Shown: positions 36,901-49,338, numbered from the stretch's first letter. The stretch: DNA of 64,000 bases from Artocarpus heterophyllus (GCA_025403435.1 CM046340.1:12344091-12408090); one strand, 5' to 3'. Program-made: numbers and translations. The notes: generated by a model from the letters alone, not told the origin.

Positions 36901-37475
36901 ATAAAGTAAGCCCTGGCAGTGTCGCTATAGCCTCATCAATATCCAAAGTAATTGCCTCTGTATCGACTTACCCTCATGAGGTATGTTCCGCTGGACCTCA
37001 AAACTCCACTGACGGCTTACTCTCAAGTGCTTCTTATACAATTTGTTCTTTTCCCCTGTTTATATATGGCCAGGTTGTGCGCTCACGGTTGCAAGAACAA
37101 GGACAAGCCCGAAATAAGGAGGTACAGTATGCAGGGGTTATAGATTGCATCAAGAAGGTGTTTCAAAGGGAAGGCCTTCCTGGTTTCTACCGTGGCTGTG
37201 CAACTAATTTATTAAGAACAACTCCGTCTGCTGTCATTACATTTACAAGTTATGAGATGGTACATAGATTCTTGCAGAGGGTTATTCCTCCTCCAAACAA
37301 GAATCATTCCGAAGTTTACCCTAAACCCGATAACCTTGTCCGTCCCCAGACGGGAAATGAAGGCATGGTGAAAGAAAACACTAGTCCTGGTTTGGGGCAG
37401 TCACAAAGCCAATTAAATAAAAGAACTACATCAATTCCTGTTGGAAACAAAGAGCAGCTAACCAGAAGACACTGA
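33972..37475 (+). CDS. NDT2: Mitochondrial carrier, NAD+ transporter NDT2-like
   Basis: Nine exons: 33972-34053, 34170-34253, 34744-34850, 35539-35587, 35734-35846, 36348-36442, 36711-36799, 36886-36980 and 37074-37475. They join in frame to 371 residues, close to the ~360 of Arabidopsis NDT2. The protein has the three-repeat, six-helix fold of the SLC25 family, which exchanges solutes across organelle inner membranes. The signature motifs are [10 protein letters not shown] (res. 37-46), [10 protein letters not shown] (136-145) and PHEVVRSRLQ (236-245). Trp in place of the acidic residue in the second motif is typical of the plant and fungal NAD+/folate/pyrimidine carrier group. A hydrophilic tail of about 70 residues after the last helix favours NDT2 over the shorter NDT1. 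By homology it imports NAD+ in exchange for ADP or AMP. All borders are GT-AG. The last intron (36981-37073) is open in frame. The start ATG follows a CT-rich leader and is the first in frame with the carrier fold. The subgroup assignment is from motifs and length only. Confidence 0.93.
34465..34618. mobile_element. MITE in intron 2 of the carrier gene
   Basis: The ends GCGTTTGGCAAATGAGTTCA and TGAACTCATTTGCCAAACAC are near-perfect inverted repeats. The core has tcacatgctacagtg and catgtgctacaacg, linking it to the family at 5135 and 15814. It sits wholly inside the intron, clear of the splice sites. Confidence 0.82.
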
Positions 37476-39630
37476 TTGAGTTTCAGTTTTATGCTAAGCG
37501 ACTTTCCACTGATGAAAATTTTCTGAAGGATTTTGAGGTTAGATATTGAAAGGTGAATAAGTGTAAGTTCATTTTTTGAAAAAGAAACTTAGGTTGGAAT
37601 ATAGTTTTGAGCATTCTTTTGATATACATTGTGCAAGTATGCGAATAATTCTTCTTTCTTGTGTTGGAAGTAATGAAAAAACACTAGTCCAAGGATGTCT
37701 ATCAGTTGTCTAGGAGCGCATATCTACATTTAGCTGCATTAGAAATGTTGACGGTTTTAGGAAAAATGAGTTGGTCTAAAATGGAACCAATGAAACTCCT
37801 GGAACATGGGAAACCAACATGACATGGATGTATCAGGAAGTGGAATTGAGGACCACATGTTCCATTTAACTCTTCCTTCCTTTTCTCTTCCCTTTCCACT
37901 CTCTGTCAATGTCAAGCAATTGAGTGACCTTATCTAGATCTTCCTTTTGGAGTGATAACATGTTGCATAATTTAGGAACGACCAATCCTATATATTCTGA
38001 CGGGGATGCGACAGGGACCCGTCGGGTAGGAAAGTGTTCTTCTTTAGGAATTTATGGAGACTTGGGGTGTTCGATAGGTGGGAAAAGTGGGAGTGAGAGG
38101 GATAATCAGATAAGAGAATTGATAAAAGGATTCCAGTACCCATAGTTGTTCGGTATGAAAAGTAGAAAAGTAAAAGATTGGGTGACGGATTTTGAATCCT
38201 TCAAGGTACCTCATTTTACTCTCTAGTCTCTCAATTCTCAAATATCAAGAAATTAGAGGAGAAAATCCGCACCAAACACGAAGAGAAAGATCCTTCCCCT
38301 CTATTTTCCTCACATAGATTATGTCCTTTTTGGTCCACATTGTCATTTCCTTTCATTTTGATAAAAACATAATTGTAACAAGTGTTGCTAATTGCTATAT
38401 ACCAAATTGAGGATGCACCAAAATCATGGTTATCGTCCTAAAATTTAAATGTTTGCTTGTGAACGCAATAACATATCATCTTTTTGCCCTTTTTCCGAAG
38501 GGAACAGCAAAATAAGTGCCTTTCTAAGCATGTTATCAGGTCTCCCACGAGCCACGACCCTGGTCCAACACCCACTTTAACTTTTGAGTAGATACCTTCT
38601 CCATAAACTAAGAAGCACGCCATTGGCGTTTCTATTAACTATTTGTTCCAAACTTTGGATTTTCTTTGATTTGCATTGCTTTTGCAAAAGTCGAACTGCA
38701 TAAAGAATTTGGTAAAGCTTTGTCATAAGTGGACTGATGACCAAACAGCGTTTCCAAGCATTGATAAAAGGGTGGGAAGAAAAAAGTGATTTGGACATCA
38801 CCACAACTTACCCTTTTGATTTTCAAACATTCCAACGCTAAAGCACTAAAAACCATTTTCCTTTTCTTTTTTGTTGGATACAAAGAGATTAGTTGAGCAA
38901 CTGGAACTTTGAAGTTAACATCTAGAGTACGACTTGTTCATAATTGTTATGCAAACATGTCACAACAAAAAGTGTAGCCCTACTTATCTTGAACAAGATA
39001 ACACCACCTAGCATCTTCACATTAATTAACATTTTATTTCGAGAAGAAAAAGCTAAGTTCATATCAAACATAAAAAAAGATATGGGAAATTCTAAATCAA
39101 CGGTGGCCTCGATTTTACGAGTTTAACCAAATAAAGCTTATAAAATAAGTGCTAGTACGATGTGGTTAAAAGGTTTTATTACTTTAGGCATATGTATGGT
39201 TTCATTTAGATTTTATAGTCATAATTAACTGTCCTTTTAAATCTAATGTTAGATCAAGAGATGCTCCTACGGCAGAATTAAAAAAAAAAGGTAAAATAGT
39301 ACTTCGTGTACTTTAGTGACTTGAGATTAAATCTGTTTCAAGTAATTAGTCTTGCATAATATTCCAGAGGATAAACTTCATTAAAAGAGGGGGAAAAAAG
39401 AAATGTTGAATAAATATCTAACTACCAAAATGAAATGATTCAAGTACAACATGTTAATTCATAGAATCTGGATCTCATGCTTTAATTAATTAATGACTTT
39501 TATGAACCAAAATCATAAGATTTCTTTTCCTCATCTAGTAAATTAGAAAATTAAACACCTCAAGCACTAAAGTATTGCCAAAATTAATATTTTCATAAAT
39601 TTTTCCAACAATAATTCACAAAAAAATTCG
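37476..39630. other. 3' region of the carrier gene and intergenic DNA
   Basis: The first few hundred bases are probably the carrier's 3' UTR. A Tourist-like MITE may lie at about 38067-38280 (ggggtgttcgataggtggg against ccgcaccaaacacgaag). No further gene was recognised. Confidence 0.5.
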
Positions 39631-40116
39631 TCACTCGGGAATTGTAACGAGCACAGGGCGCCAAGCCCTCCTCAATAACGACCTGTAACGGAAACCCGTC
39701 CAGACCGGCCTCGGCGAACCCGGTCCATTTCTCAAACCGGCCAGACCGACCCCAACCAACCCCGAACTCTCCCGGTTCTCCCTCGCGAAACTTCTTCGAC
39801 CGCCACAAGCACCTTCCACCTCCCATGGCGGCGAAGACGAACCAAACAGCTCCTTCAGACTGTTTCTCTTCACCAGAGCCTTCTCCTCCTCCGCCTCCTC
39901 TTCCTCCTTCTCGATCCTCTTCTCCGGCACAGAATCAACGGAGTAGGGACGACGAGGCGGCGCGGCGGCGGCGCTTCGGCGGCCGAGGAGCATCGATCGG
40001 ATAGTGGATCTCCGCCGACGGAGATGGACGACCGGGGACGTCCTCGGGCTCCGCGTGGGGCTCTGAGTGACGCCGCACTGCGTCGCGAGAAGCTTGAATC
40101 TCTGCAGAGTCGCCAT
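39631..40116 (-). CDS. Small basic plant protein of unknown function
   Basis: A single-exon frame of 161 residues in a GC-rich island, starting MATLQRFKLLATQCGV at 40116. The N-terminus is followed by Ser/Pro/Arg-rich text (SPTRSPRTSP), an arginine run (HLRRRRSTIRSMLLGRR), a glutamate-rich patch (EKEEEEAEEEK) and a more hydrophobic C-terminal part. I have the impression that this N-terminal style belongs to a plant-specific family of short proteins without an assigned role, but I cannot name it. The reading frame stays open upstream to 40260. I chose the inner ATG because a TATA-like sequence lies at 40171-40177 and because the protein then starts at the conserved-looking MATLQ. There is no signal peptide or membrane segment. 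The Arg runs could serve as nuclear targeting, which is inference. Confidence 0.7.
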   Translation of the reverse strand: MATLQRFKLLATQCGVTQSPTRSPRTSPVVHLRRRRSTIRSMLLGRRSAAAAPPRRPYSVDSVPEKRIEKEEEEAEEEKALVKRNSLKELFGSSSPPWEVEGACGGRRSFARENRESSGLVGVGLAGLRNGPGSPRPVWTGFRYRSLLRRAWRPVLVTIPE

Positions 40117-40170
40117 GGTTCTGAGCTGATGATCTGACCTGGTAATTCGCCTGTTCTTCTCCTCTTCGTC

Positions 40171-40177
40171 TTTTATA
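40171..40177 (-). promoter_or_regulatory. Candidate TATA box of the 39631-40116 gene
   Basis: The minus strand reads CATATAAAAG about 55 bases before the chosen ATG, leaving room for a short leader. Confidence 0.45.
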
Positions 40178-40580
40178 TGACCAGTTAGGGCAAATTTGAA
40201 TTTGAATGGCTTCTTTATCAATGATGATGAACTGATGTTGTTGTTGGGATGCGATTGCATCGCTTATAACAGTAGTTTGTTTCTCTTTTTCTCGTTTCTT
40301 TTTTGACGAAATTTTCAAAGGGGCAAGGAAGGAAAGGAAAGGAAAGGAAAATTAGCGAGGAAAAAGAGGAAGTGAGAGAAAATGTGGGTTCATTTTCCGA
40401 GAAAAATTCCAAAATTCTGCGATCTTAATAAATCTTTTGGGTTAAATTATTAGTCCATTGTGATTCTTGACTAGAAGGCTAGAACAGCGCATCTGAAAAG
40501 TCAATGGTTCTTTGATTCTTCTGGAAGAAATTTAGTACATGACAAAACGCAAATGAAGCTTATTCGAGTATTAAATCGTA

Positions 40581-40750
40581 CAGGGTGTTTAAAAAGGTGG
40601 TAGAAATCAGTGGTGGAAACCACTTTTATTGTAGCATATGAGAGTGTTAGACTGTAGCATATTTTTTTTATTGTTATTGTAGCATATGAGAGCTTTACAT
40701 TATTCATAACTGATATTGTGGTAGAAATTAAGTGGTTTCTACCGCTGTAA
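40581..40750. mobile_element. MITE, 'tgctacagta' family, worn copy in opposite orientation
   Basis: Starts cagggtgtttaaaaaggtgg and carries tgtagcatatgagag twice, the complement of the core phrase of the copies at 5135 and 15814. Its right end (gtggtttctaccgc) has lost the outer TIR. It lies about 460 bp upstream of the small gene at 39631-40116. Confidence 0.7.
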
Positions 40751-43079
40751 AAGAAATAGAGGGTATTCTATTTTTTATACATGTGATGTGGGAAGAATTA
40801 AAAAAAAAAAAGAAATTACCTTTGTTCGTTTTGTAGTGTTCTTTGTTGAAACAAAAATTAAAAGATGTTGCTTTAATGTTTATTTTCTTTGAAAAAAAAA
40901 AAAAGAAAAATTAAAGTTACTTTTGAAATTGTTGCCTATTTGAAGTTTTCCAATTTTTTGGGGTTTACTTGTGTTCAAAATGAATAAAGAATGAAAGAAC
41001 TAATGTAGAAGATTAGAAGCTCAATATAATTATTTCAGGGTTTACTTGCGATTTTCGAAGGATATTTCTGTTTGAAAAATTGAACAAAATTCAAATTAAA
41101 TATGTTCTCTTTAACTAGCACTTATCACTCACTAGTACTAAATTAAGCATGACTGACACTCATCATTGAATTTGCCAAGTTAATTAGTATGTGACATAGC
41201 TATGTCTTCTTAAAAAAGAGACAAATTCAAATAGAGCTGTTATACTTTGTACAGATGGCGTGATATTGTTTGTAATTATTAATAGTAGGGACTTCAGGAA
41301 TGTGACTGTGACCGTTCTCTCACATCTTTGGTTACAAAATCATAATTTGACGTGTAATATATAATTATTGCTCCAAACTATTGGACTTTTTTGGCCATTA
41401 AGATTTCGAAAACTAAGGTTGCGTTTGGTACGAGTATTTGAGTAGAGTATTTGAATAAAGATTTAAATTTTTGTGAGAGAAAATACTGTAGCAAAATGAT
41501 TTAAATGTATGTTAGTTAATTGGACAATTTCGTTCCCCATTAGCAATTGAAAGTTGAAACGTCTATTAGGGGATTCACGTTTAAGGCCATGTATAAGAAA
41601 GGCGATTGATAAAGAACAAAACAAGGGAAAAGAGAAACCAAAAGAAAAAAAAAAATGATACTAAAAAAGTGTAAAGCAGCAACTAATCAAACTCTGCATT
41701 CAAAAATTAAGAATTAAATAATATAAATAAATAAAGTTCGTACAAAAGTAGGTTAACATAACAATCAAAATCAAACACCATGGGAAAAGAAAGAAATACG
41801 CTTGTGAATCAAATATTTCAATTACAGTAAGAATGCCTTTTAGATCTCCAATTTCGGATCAAGCGGGCTCTCTTGAGTAAGAGTGTGTGAAGAACACTTC
41901 TAGAACACTAAGACAATTGGCAAAACAAACTTGAGCTAGGTATTAGTGGGGGCACTAGCTGGTTGGTCTTTGATGCTCAAGGGAACAAGCTTATAAAATT
42001 CAACTAAGTTTTTGTTTAAATTGACCATGTAAGGCCGTCGAGTTGTAATGACAGAGTTGACATTTAGGTATTAATGGGGATTTTTTTCCCCTCTTTGGCG
42101 TGAGTATTGAATGATTGATAGAACAGTGATTTGTGGGTCATTTGTCCCTCCTCGAGTTGTGTTTCATGAAGCAAAAAGAGAATAATTAAGCTCTTGCTCG
42201 ACCATTTTCATGCAAGATGGAGCTCGGAAAATGCTTGGCCACAATAAGCATGGATAGCTTGATCATGATGGCCCTGCTCGAGCTCCGCCAAAATGTGTTT
42301 CACCAAACTTGGCAAGGATATCCTGGGCAAAGCTCCTCCATTAACGCTCGTCTGCATTGGAGTTGAGTTTCTTTTATATGGCAAGTATACTTGAAGCCAA
42401 GGTTTGGACAAGATTGGGCCCAATCAAGCTCTTTAAAATTTGGAAGAAACTGCCTCAATAACACTCTTTCAAATCTACCCAAAATTCTAGGAATAAGCAT
42501 AAAAGGGAGAACCTTTGTGTAAGCTTGTTTATGTTCGCCACATTAAACCTTCCTGTTATATCAAAACTATCACATACAATTTGATGTAGTTCTATCTTCA
42601 TGTGACAAATGGTGATAAACCGCCAGTGATTATAAACACTAGCGGTTAAATAAATAAATAAACAACAACAACAATAATAAATGGTCAACAAATTCTGAAT
42701 TTGTACTTGAGTATAAGCATTAAGTAGTTATAAGATATCCCTTTATTGATAGAATGTTTGTGAACACCTTTGGAACCACAATTTGATGGTTCCAATTAAC
42801 TTTTTCAGTGTTTTCTTTCACAAGCTACAATATTTTTTATTCTAACACGCGTTTCCACCAACATTCTCAAATGCCCTAAGAGAAATTCTTACTTGTGGTT
42901 TCAACTATGTTCTCAAATGCCCTATGAGTGATGTGTGCGTTGGATAATAGATAAACAACTTAAAACAAGCATCAAAGCAGGTAGAACAGAAACAAATTTG
43001 GACTTTCACTTCGCATCAGATTATTTATACCAAATATTTATTATTTCTCTCGAAAGCTTCAGGTCATAGAATATAAGCT
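40751..43079. other. Intergenic DNA downstream of receptor kinase gene A
   Basis: Includes a partial copy of the 21738 MITE at about 41419-41517. A less AT-rich stretch at 41900-42500 (gagctcc, gctcgagctccgcc words) is open in places on the minus strand but resembles no family I know. The 3' UTR of gene A probably lies just below 43080. Confidence 0.5.
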
Positions 43080-45757
43080 TTAGTGGCTGATATTAGGCGT
43101 TGAAGACCTACTACTATGCCAGTTTTCAGTCACAGTATTTGGTGATGTTGGCTGCTCTTTCTTGCTCTTCAACAACCCAACTTCATCACAATCTGGTGAA
43201 GGTTGTGTCTCTACTATCACACCATCAAAACCCTTCACTTGATTCTCAGACTCATGTGTTCCACTCTCAATTCTCTGCAGTTCCTCTAGGACCTCATCCA
43301 TGGAAGGCCTCATTTCCTTGTCTTGTTGCAAACATTGAAAGGCCAACTCCGCAACAGCAATTGTCATCCTTTTTACTTCACTATCTAAGTCAAACCCAAG
43401 ACGTGAATCCACCAGCTCGTTGTATGTGCCTTTTTGAATCTTGCTTAGTGCCAAGGTAGACAGATTAATCTCATGCCTAAGCCTATTCATGTCAACAGCA
43501 GGCATAGATGATATGAGCTCAACAAGTACAACTCCAAAGCTATACACATCACTCTTACAGGTAAGGTGGTAACATTGGTGATATTCTGGATCAACATAAC
43601 CCGGCGTCCCCTGTGGAGCCGTTGAGACATGAGTGACGTCATTGGGAAAGGGCCGGGAAAGTCCAAAATCAGCAACTTTGACGCAAAAGTTATTGTCAAG
43701 TAGAATGTTTTTAGTCTTCACATCACGGTGGATAATATCAGAAGCATGTAGATAAGCCAAGGCAGTTGCAGTTTCTATGGCTATGCTCATCCGAATTGGC
43801 CATGTAAGAGGGCTAGTTTGTGCTCTATCTCCATGAAGATGATCAGCTACAGTTCCGTTTGGGATGTACTCATAAACAAGGAGGAGTTCCTTGCTGTGGC
43901 GTGAAGTGCAGCCCCAAAGGGAGACCAAGTTTGTGTGGCGCAGGCGGGTAAGGATTTCAATCTCATTGATATATTGTTCTACACGTTTGTAGTTGTGCTC
44001 GTACAAGCGCTTGACTGCAACTTCCCTCCCATCTTTGAGTTTGCCTAGTTTTGAAGAGGATTAGTATTGAGACACGGCCATTAAAAAAAATGATGAAAAC
44101 ATGAGTTTTCCTTTTTCTTGTATAAAATGGAAATATTTATTGTCACTCACCGTGGTATACAGTTCCAAACCCTCCATCTCCAAGCTCGTTTTTCCTGTCG
44201 AAGTTGTTGGTTGCTTCTTCAAGATCCTCGTACGCAAAGACATGGACCCCAAAGTAGGTACTTCCCCCTTCTTGGACTAAATTGTTATATGGATCAGATC
44301 TGTTCCTTGAGAGGAATTGCGACGCAGAACGTTTCTGTTTGTAGCGCCAGAGAAGAAAGACTATTACACCGATAACAAATAGAGAAAGTCCAATACCTGA
44401 AGCAGAATAATGAGAGTGGTCAAATAATAACCAAACTGACTTGGAGATTAAGAAAAAGAGAGAGAGAGAGAGAGAGATGGATGAAAGTATAAGTAATTAA
44501 AAAAGGAAGTAAAGGCGAGTGTTATTACTGGGTGCAAGAAGAGAATTTTTAATCAAATGAAACGAGTCCATTTAAAGCACCTTCAAGACACAGGGAATGG
44601 AGGCAATTAAGACATTTGTCACTTGCAATCAGGGTCACAAAGTTTTACTGCCACTGGCTATTCGTGAACATGATTGGATTTCCATGGCTTGTTTGAAGCC
44701 TTTCAAACGAGTATTTTTAACAAGTAGATGTTTGATAATGATTAGAGATAAGGCTTACCTAGTCCTAACTTCAATGCCAAATCTTTATGTCCTGCGACAT
44801 CATGAGTTACAAAGATTAAAGGTTTTGTTAGTACTTAAAGAAGCGTAGATAAAATTTGCATTCAACATAATTAGGATGTGGGGTGGAGAATTAATATATA
44901 AACCTCCCTGACATATCTGATACAGCTTGTTTTTGTGGCAAGCTCACAATCCAAACGAGAATCGTTGATAGAAATAAATAAACAGATAAAGTTATTTTTA
45001 CCAAAAAAAAAAAAGAAAGGAATATAACAATGGAAGGATAGAGAAATGACTAACTGTAGAAAATACCTTTTTGTGCAGTTGAAATTGAACAATAGTATTT
45101 ATTTTTGCTATTAGTCTCGCATTGGCCTCCTTCATAGTGACAAGTAAAACAGTCAGCAGCTACAAGCACTTCAACAGTAAAATTAGTCAAAAACAATATT
45201 TCATTGTCAGGAGTTCGATGAGAGAATGGTGGAAGCTGGATGGTTGAACATTGTTGTGCAAATGGAAAACTAGCATTAAATGTAGTGTAGTAGATATCAT
45301 ATCCATGACCTCCGCAGCGAGTACGATGAAAATCTCTGGGGACAGTAATGCCTAGACTGCGGCTGCAGTTGAAGACAGTCCATGGATTCCTTACAGAGAT
45401 ATTTGAGAATGAGGCGTTCGGAAGACTCAAAGTTTCGATAGATTTGCAACTGCAGGGATTCAAGCGACTCGGCGACGATATATCCATGATGAGAACGGAA
45501 TCGTACTGAGAGATGCGCTCAACATGAAAACAGTGTCCTCCTTTTCTGAATTGGATCTTTGGAATTTTCTCCGAACAATCAACTGAGTACAACCCACATT
45601 CAGGGCGCGTCTTATTGTTGAAAGGGAATCCAAACTCGCCGAGTTCATCACAAAAGATTTTTGGACAACTTGGGTGGTTTTGTTTCTTCTCCTCAGCTGA
45701 GCTAAGAAGCACAAGATGAGAGAGAAAAGAGAGAGCAAACAAAGGAATAAGAGACAT
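43080..45757 (-). CDS. LRK10L1.2-like: LRK10L-type receptor-like protein kinase, gene A (intact)
   Basis: Four exons: 45757-45067, 44791-44759, 44396-44151 and 44044-43080. They join to 644 residues, the usual length for Arabidopsis LRK10L1.2. A signal peptide (MSLIPLFALSFLSHLVLLSS) is followed by a Cys-rich GUB_WAK galacturonan-binding ectodomain and a WAK-associated Cys motif (CFTCHYEGGQC). The 33-base exon 2 encodes a linker (HKDLALKLGLG). Exon 3 carries the membrane helix (res. ~242-261) and the glycine loop GDGGFGTVYHG. Exon 4 holds the rest of the kinase: the VAVK lysine (~334), HRD (~428-430), DFG (~448), and a Ser/Thr tail. It is an RD Ser/Thr kinase at the plasma membrane. Relatives act in rust resistance (wheat LRK10 region) and ABA/drought signalling. 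The start was chosen at the signal peptide; the frame open above it has no ATG. All introns are phase 1 with GT-AG ends. Confidence 0.95.
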
Positions 45758-47444
45758 ATTAAAAACTTCCCAACTGAAGTAAGGATATAGTTTTCTAATG
45801 CAAAATAGGATGTTTGTTAGAATTAGAGCTATTGCTTTGCTCAACACGGCAGTTGACTTGATAAGCAAAGACTTTTTATCAAGAGGAAAAAAAGGGAAAA
45901 TTTTGGAAAGAAGCGGAGTGGATTAATTACAGCCAACCTTTCTATATCATGCTTTTCAGGAATTCCATGGGGACTATAATGATCGAGCGAAACCTTCTTC
46001 CTTGAATTGACAAGCACCAGAAGACTTTGTGAAAGAGAAAATCCAAAGACTTGACTCGTTCCCCTTTCAAAGTCTCTCAACATTGCACACTAAAATAATA
46101 ATAATATAGAAAAGAGTTTGCATATGTTTTTTGTCTTTTCTTTGATGAAGGACAAGTCGCACACTAACATTTGGAGATAAAAGGTTATCATGTGATATTT
46201 ACTACATTTGACAATAACTGTGTAACAATGATATGTAAGAAGTAAATTTCTCGTTGGTGCACTATTCAAAGTTACAACAATAGAACAAGTGCTAGAATTG
46301 GTCTTTCGTGAAGGATTAAATCCTTTGAAAAAAAGAAAAAGAAAAAAAGTTTAACTAATACCTTGTGGCTTTTTTAGACAATTTATCATGAACCAAAAAA
46401 TAAGGCAGAAAAGGCAAGGATTATCTCGGGAAAAATGTCCTAGTTTGGTTAAGTAATGCTGGTATGTATGATTACTCTATAACGCGTATTTAGAAAAGTA
46501 TGAGTGAGAAAGAAGACTTTGAATAGCTTTGGGTGTCAGCTTGTATGGAAGTAATGGAAAAAGATGTATAAAGAAAACAACACATTAGAAAATCAAGACG
46601 TTTGTGGGTCTTAACGACATAGATTGATCGTTTATATGGGGTTGATTTTTAACTTATATATAATATAAACAAAGTAATTTTTTTCTTTTTGTTTTTTTGT
46701 TTTTTTTTTCTCTCAACTTGTCTGGTGTCTTAAAGTCTGACAAGTATGAGATGGTGTAGTTAGAGGCAACAAATTGGCGTGGAAGAAAATTTGGTAAATC
46801 ATAATCACTTGCTTAAAAAAAATAAGATTGTCCTTGGCAATTCATAACAAGAAAACTTGAGTGGTTGTGGGTAGACCAATACTTAGAGGACATGATTGTT
46901 CCCCAAATTTAAGGGAGTCTTTTTTGGATTCTATCATTTGTTTGTTTTATTCCAATTCACTCCCTCCAAATTAAAAAACGAAGAGAGAGAAAAAGAAAAA
47001 GAAAAAGAAAAAGAAAAAACGGTGAAGGTTTCCTCTTCTTGATTAGTAATCCTGCACTGCATTTGACGGTTGAAGGGTTCGTTTAGTGTTCGTATACATA
47101 TAAGTGTGTGTGTTTTTTTTTTTTTTTTCTCCTTTGGTCTCTCTACATCTTTGATCTTGTCTGCTTTCTGTGGCCTGGAATTGGAATAAAAAAAATCAAG
47201 CTGAAAATCTCTCAAACTGTCATAAATCAAATCTAATTATTCTTCTCTAAGGCTGTAATTCAAAAGAAGGTTGGATGATGATGAGAATATTAAATTTATA
47301 ATAACTAGTAAAGACAAGTGGACCATTAAATGCTCATATGCCATATATATGCAGTTTCTTAAAACTAGTCTTCTTAGTGAGCATAACCAATAGAAAACCC
47401 AAAGAAATATGTGTACACTTACACATATACATGCCTATACGGAT
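45758..47444. other. Upstream region of gene A, part of the tandem duplication
   Basis: Non-coding, but similar to the region upstream of gene B (51854-53800). Paired phrases are aacacggcagttgactt/aacacggtagttgagtc, gactttgaatagctttg/gactttgaatagctttt and catgattgttccccaaattt in both. The promoter of gene A should lie in the first kilobase. A run of (aaaaag) units is at 46986-47019. Confidence 0.75.
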
Positions 47445-47645
47445 GCTTGCATGTTTATTGAACTGATAACACATCGATATGCCAAAGACCTTGAGGCCAC
47501 GATACTATGATTCAACGCCCTCAATGTAATAGGATAGCTTATATCAGGACCGGTACTGCCGTTTCTAGACTCACAACTTTCACAACCATCTACTGATCTG
47601 TCTCTGCTGATAATAGGCTGCAGAAAACTGAACAAATTCTGCATT
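47445..47645 (-). pseudogene. Relic of an LRK10L ectodomain (N-terminal part)
   Basis: The minus-strand text CESRNGSTGPDISYPI matches the start of GUB_WAK ectodomains (C...CG.GPDISYPF). It aligns with the relic at 54490-54620, which reads CEPRNCGTGPDISYPF. The Cys after RN has become Gly, no signal peptide precedes it, and the frame ends without the rest of the domain. Confidence 0.72.
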
Positions 47646-49338
47646 CTCGTAAGGATAGTATGTTAAGTTGTGGAGCTTAATTATTGTCATGATTGTTGTT
47701 ATCTTAAATACAAAATTATGTGATTAATCAAAATTTTATTACGCTACTACAAATAAAGATTAGACAACACTTATGTTATAACGTTTTATAAAAAACTGTC
47801 GTCTTATGTATTAAAAAGATACGGGATGAAAACTTTTTCCTTTTTTTGTCCAAAAATGAATGGCTTTTGAAATGAACAACGAAAGTAGGGCACGTACAGA
47901 GAAGGATTGGAATGTAAATTAGGTCTACTGAATCATTTCTTGCGTGTGTGAGGTTGCCGAGTAGATCCTAGAGGAGGCTGTAGATTTAATAGGTTTTGAA
48001 AATATTTATAGTAAAAAATAATAAATAGTAATATTTTTACTTATTTATTTACTATGAGTAAGAAAAAAAATTTACAAGTAAATTCCTTTTCTTGCTATTT
48101 ATTAAAAATTTTGACATTTTCTTTTAAAAAAATGATGTTTACTACAATTTTTGTTAGAAGAGAAGAGAATGAAAGAAATAGTATTTTGAAACTTTTTGAA
48201 GTAAATAGTAGGTTTTAAAAATATTTGTAGTAAATAGTAGCTTTACTTTATAATATTTTATTTATTGTATAAATAAAAATAATTTACATCCTTACTTATA
48301 TTGTAAACAAGAGAATAATTAAATTATTTATACTTAAATTTATTTACTATATAATTAATATTTACACTATAAATAAAAAATAAATAAATTATTTATACTA
48401 TAAATTTATTATTTATTATAAATATCTTTAAAACTTAATATTTATTACAATTAGTTTTTAAAACCAATCTTTCCTTTGGATATTTACTGCAAATCTGCAA
48501 AAGGGGCGACTAACCTTTTTTTTTCTTTCTTTCTCCTTTTTATGGGTGAAAGTTTTGGGTTGGCTGTAAGTTGTCAATACAAGTTAAACATGTCATTTCC
48601 ACCCACCTTTCGGCTCCCCTAGTTCACGGGTTAAAGCGTTGGACTTATGAGCCGAAGGTCGCGGGTTGGAGCCCCGCCGGGACCATTCTTTGTTAGTTCT
48701 TTTCTGTTTTTCCTCTCTTTTTACTTTTTCTTTAGTTCTCTTTAAACTCTATTGCAAAATTTTTCTTTTTTTTTTTTAAATAAAAGGAATTTTGATATAT
48801 TATTGGTCGCTTAAAAAAACATCGAGTACATGGCTATTGCTAAAAAGTTGTTAAGAATTCAGCCAAGAAACATCATCTAAAAGCCCAAGGACATGAATAA
48901 CTAACAAGTCTGTTATAACAATCTCATACCTCTTCTTAACGTTTTACAGAAGAAGAGATGCGGTATAATTGACATTCTATTCTAATTTTTAATGCAACGG
49001 GCCGTAGTCCCTCACTAGTAAAACGTTAAGAAGAGGACATGATAATCCCTTTCACTAGTAATGATTAACAATGCCAAAAAAAAGGACATGACAATCTAAA
49101 TTGTATATGAAGTATAAACTATAATATATTCCCTGACTATGTACACTCGCTTACACCTTTCCTACTAGTGTTATATGCGTTGGATAATGGATTTATCAAC
49201 TTACAACAGGCAAAAAAAAGCATTGTAGATGATCATGAGAAAACAAATTGGGACCCACCCATCTTTTACAGTCCGGTTATCTATAGCAAATATATTTCAT
49301 CACTTGTGAAAAATTCAGATCATAGAAAACAGAAAACT
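47646..49338. other. Intergenic DNA between genes A and B
   Basis: Positions 48000-48480 are a low-complexity AT stretch with many tatttatagtaaa/ttactat words. The tRNA-like piece is described separately. The 3' UTR of gene B should lie just below 49339. Confidence 0.55.
48612..48684 (+). tRNA. tRNA-like sequence (degenerate tRNA or SINE head)
   Basis: The T arm is perfect (gcggg/cccgc) and the D-arm region ends ggttaaagcg. The anticodon loop cttatga would place UAU (Ile) at the anticodon, with a weak stem. The acceptor ends ggctccc and cgggacc pair poorly, and the T loop reads ttggagc where ttcgagc is expected, so the B box has one change. T-rich sequence follows. It may be a pseudo-tRNA or the head of a tRNA-derived SINE. 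Confidence 0.45.

Noticed and set aside
41900..42500. Possible minus-strand gene in a less AT-rich stretch
   Set aside because: Overlapping short frames with no recognisable domain or exon borders.
43100..43459. Plus-strand frame of 119 codons
   Set aside because: Antisense shadow of the kinase exon of gene A.
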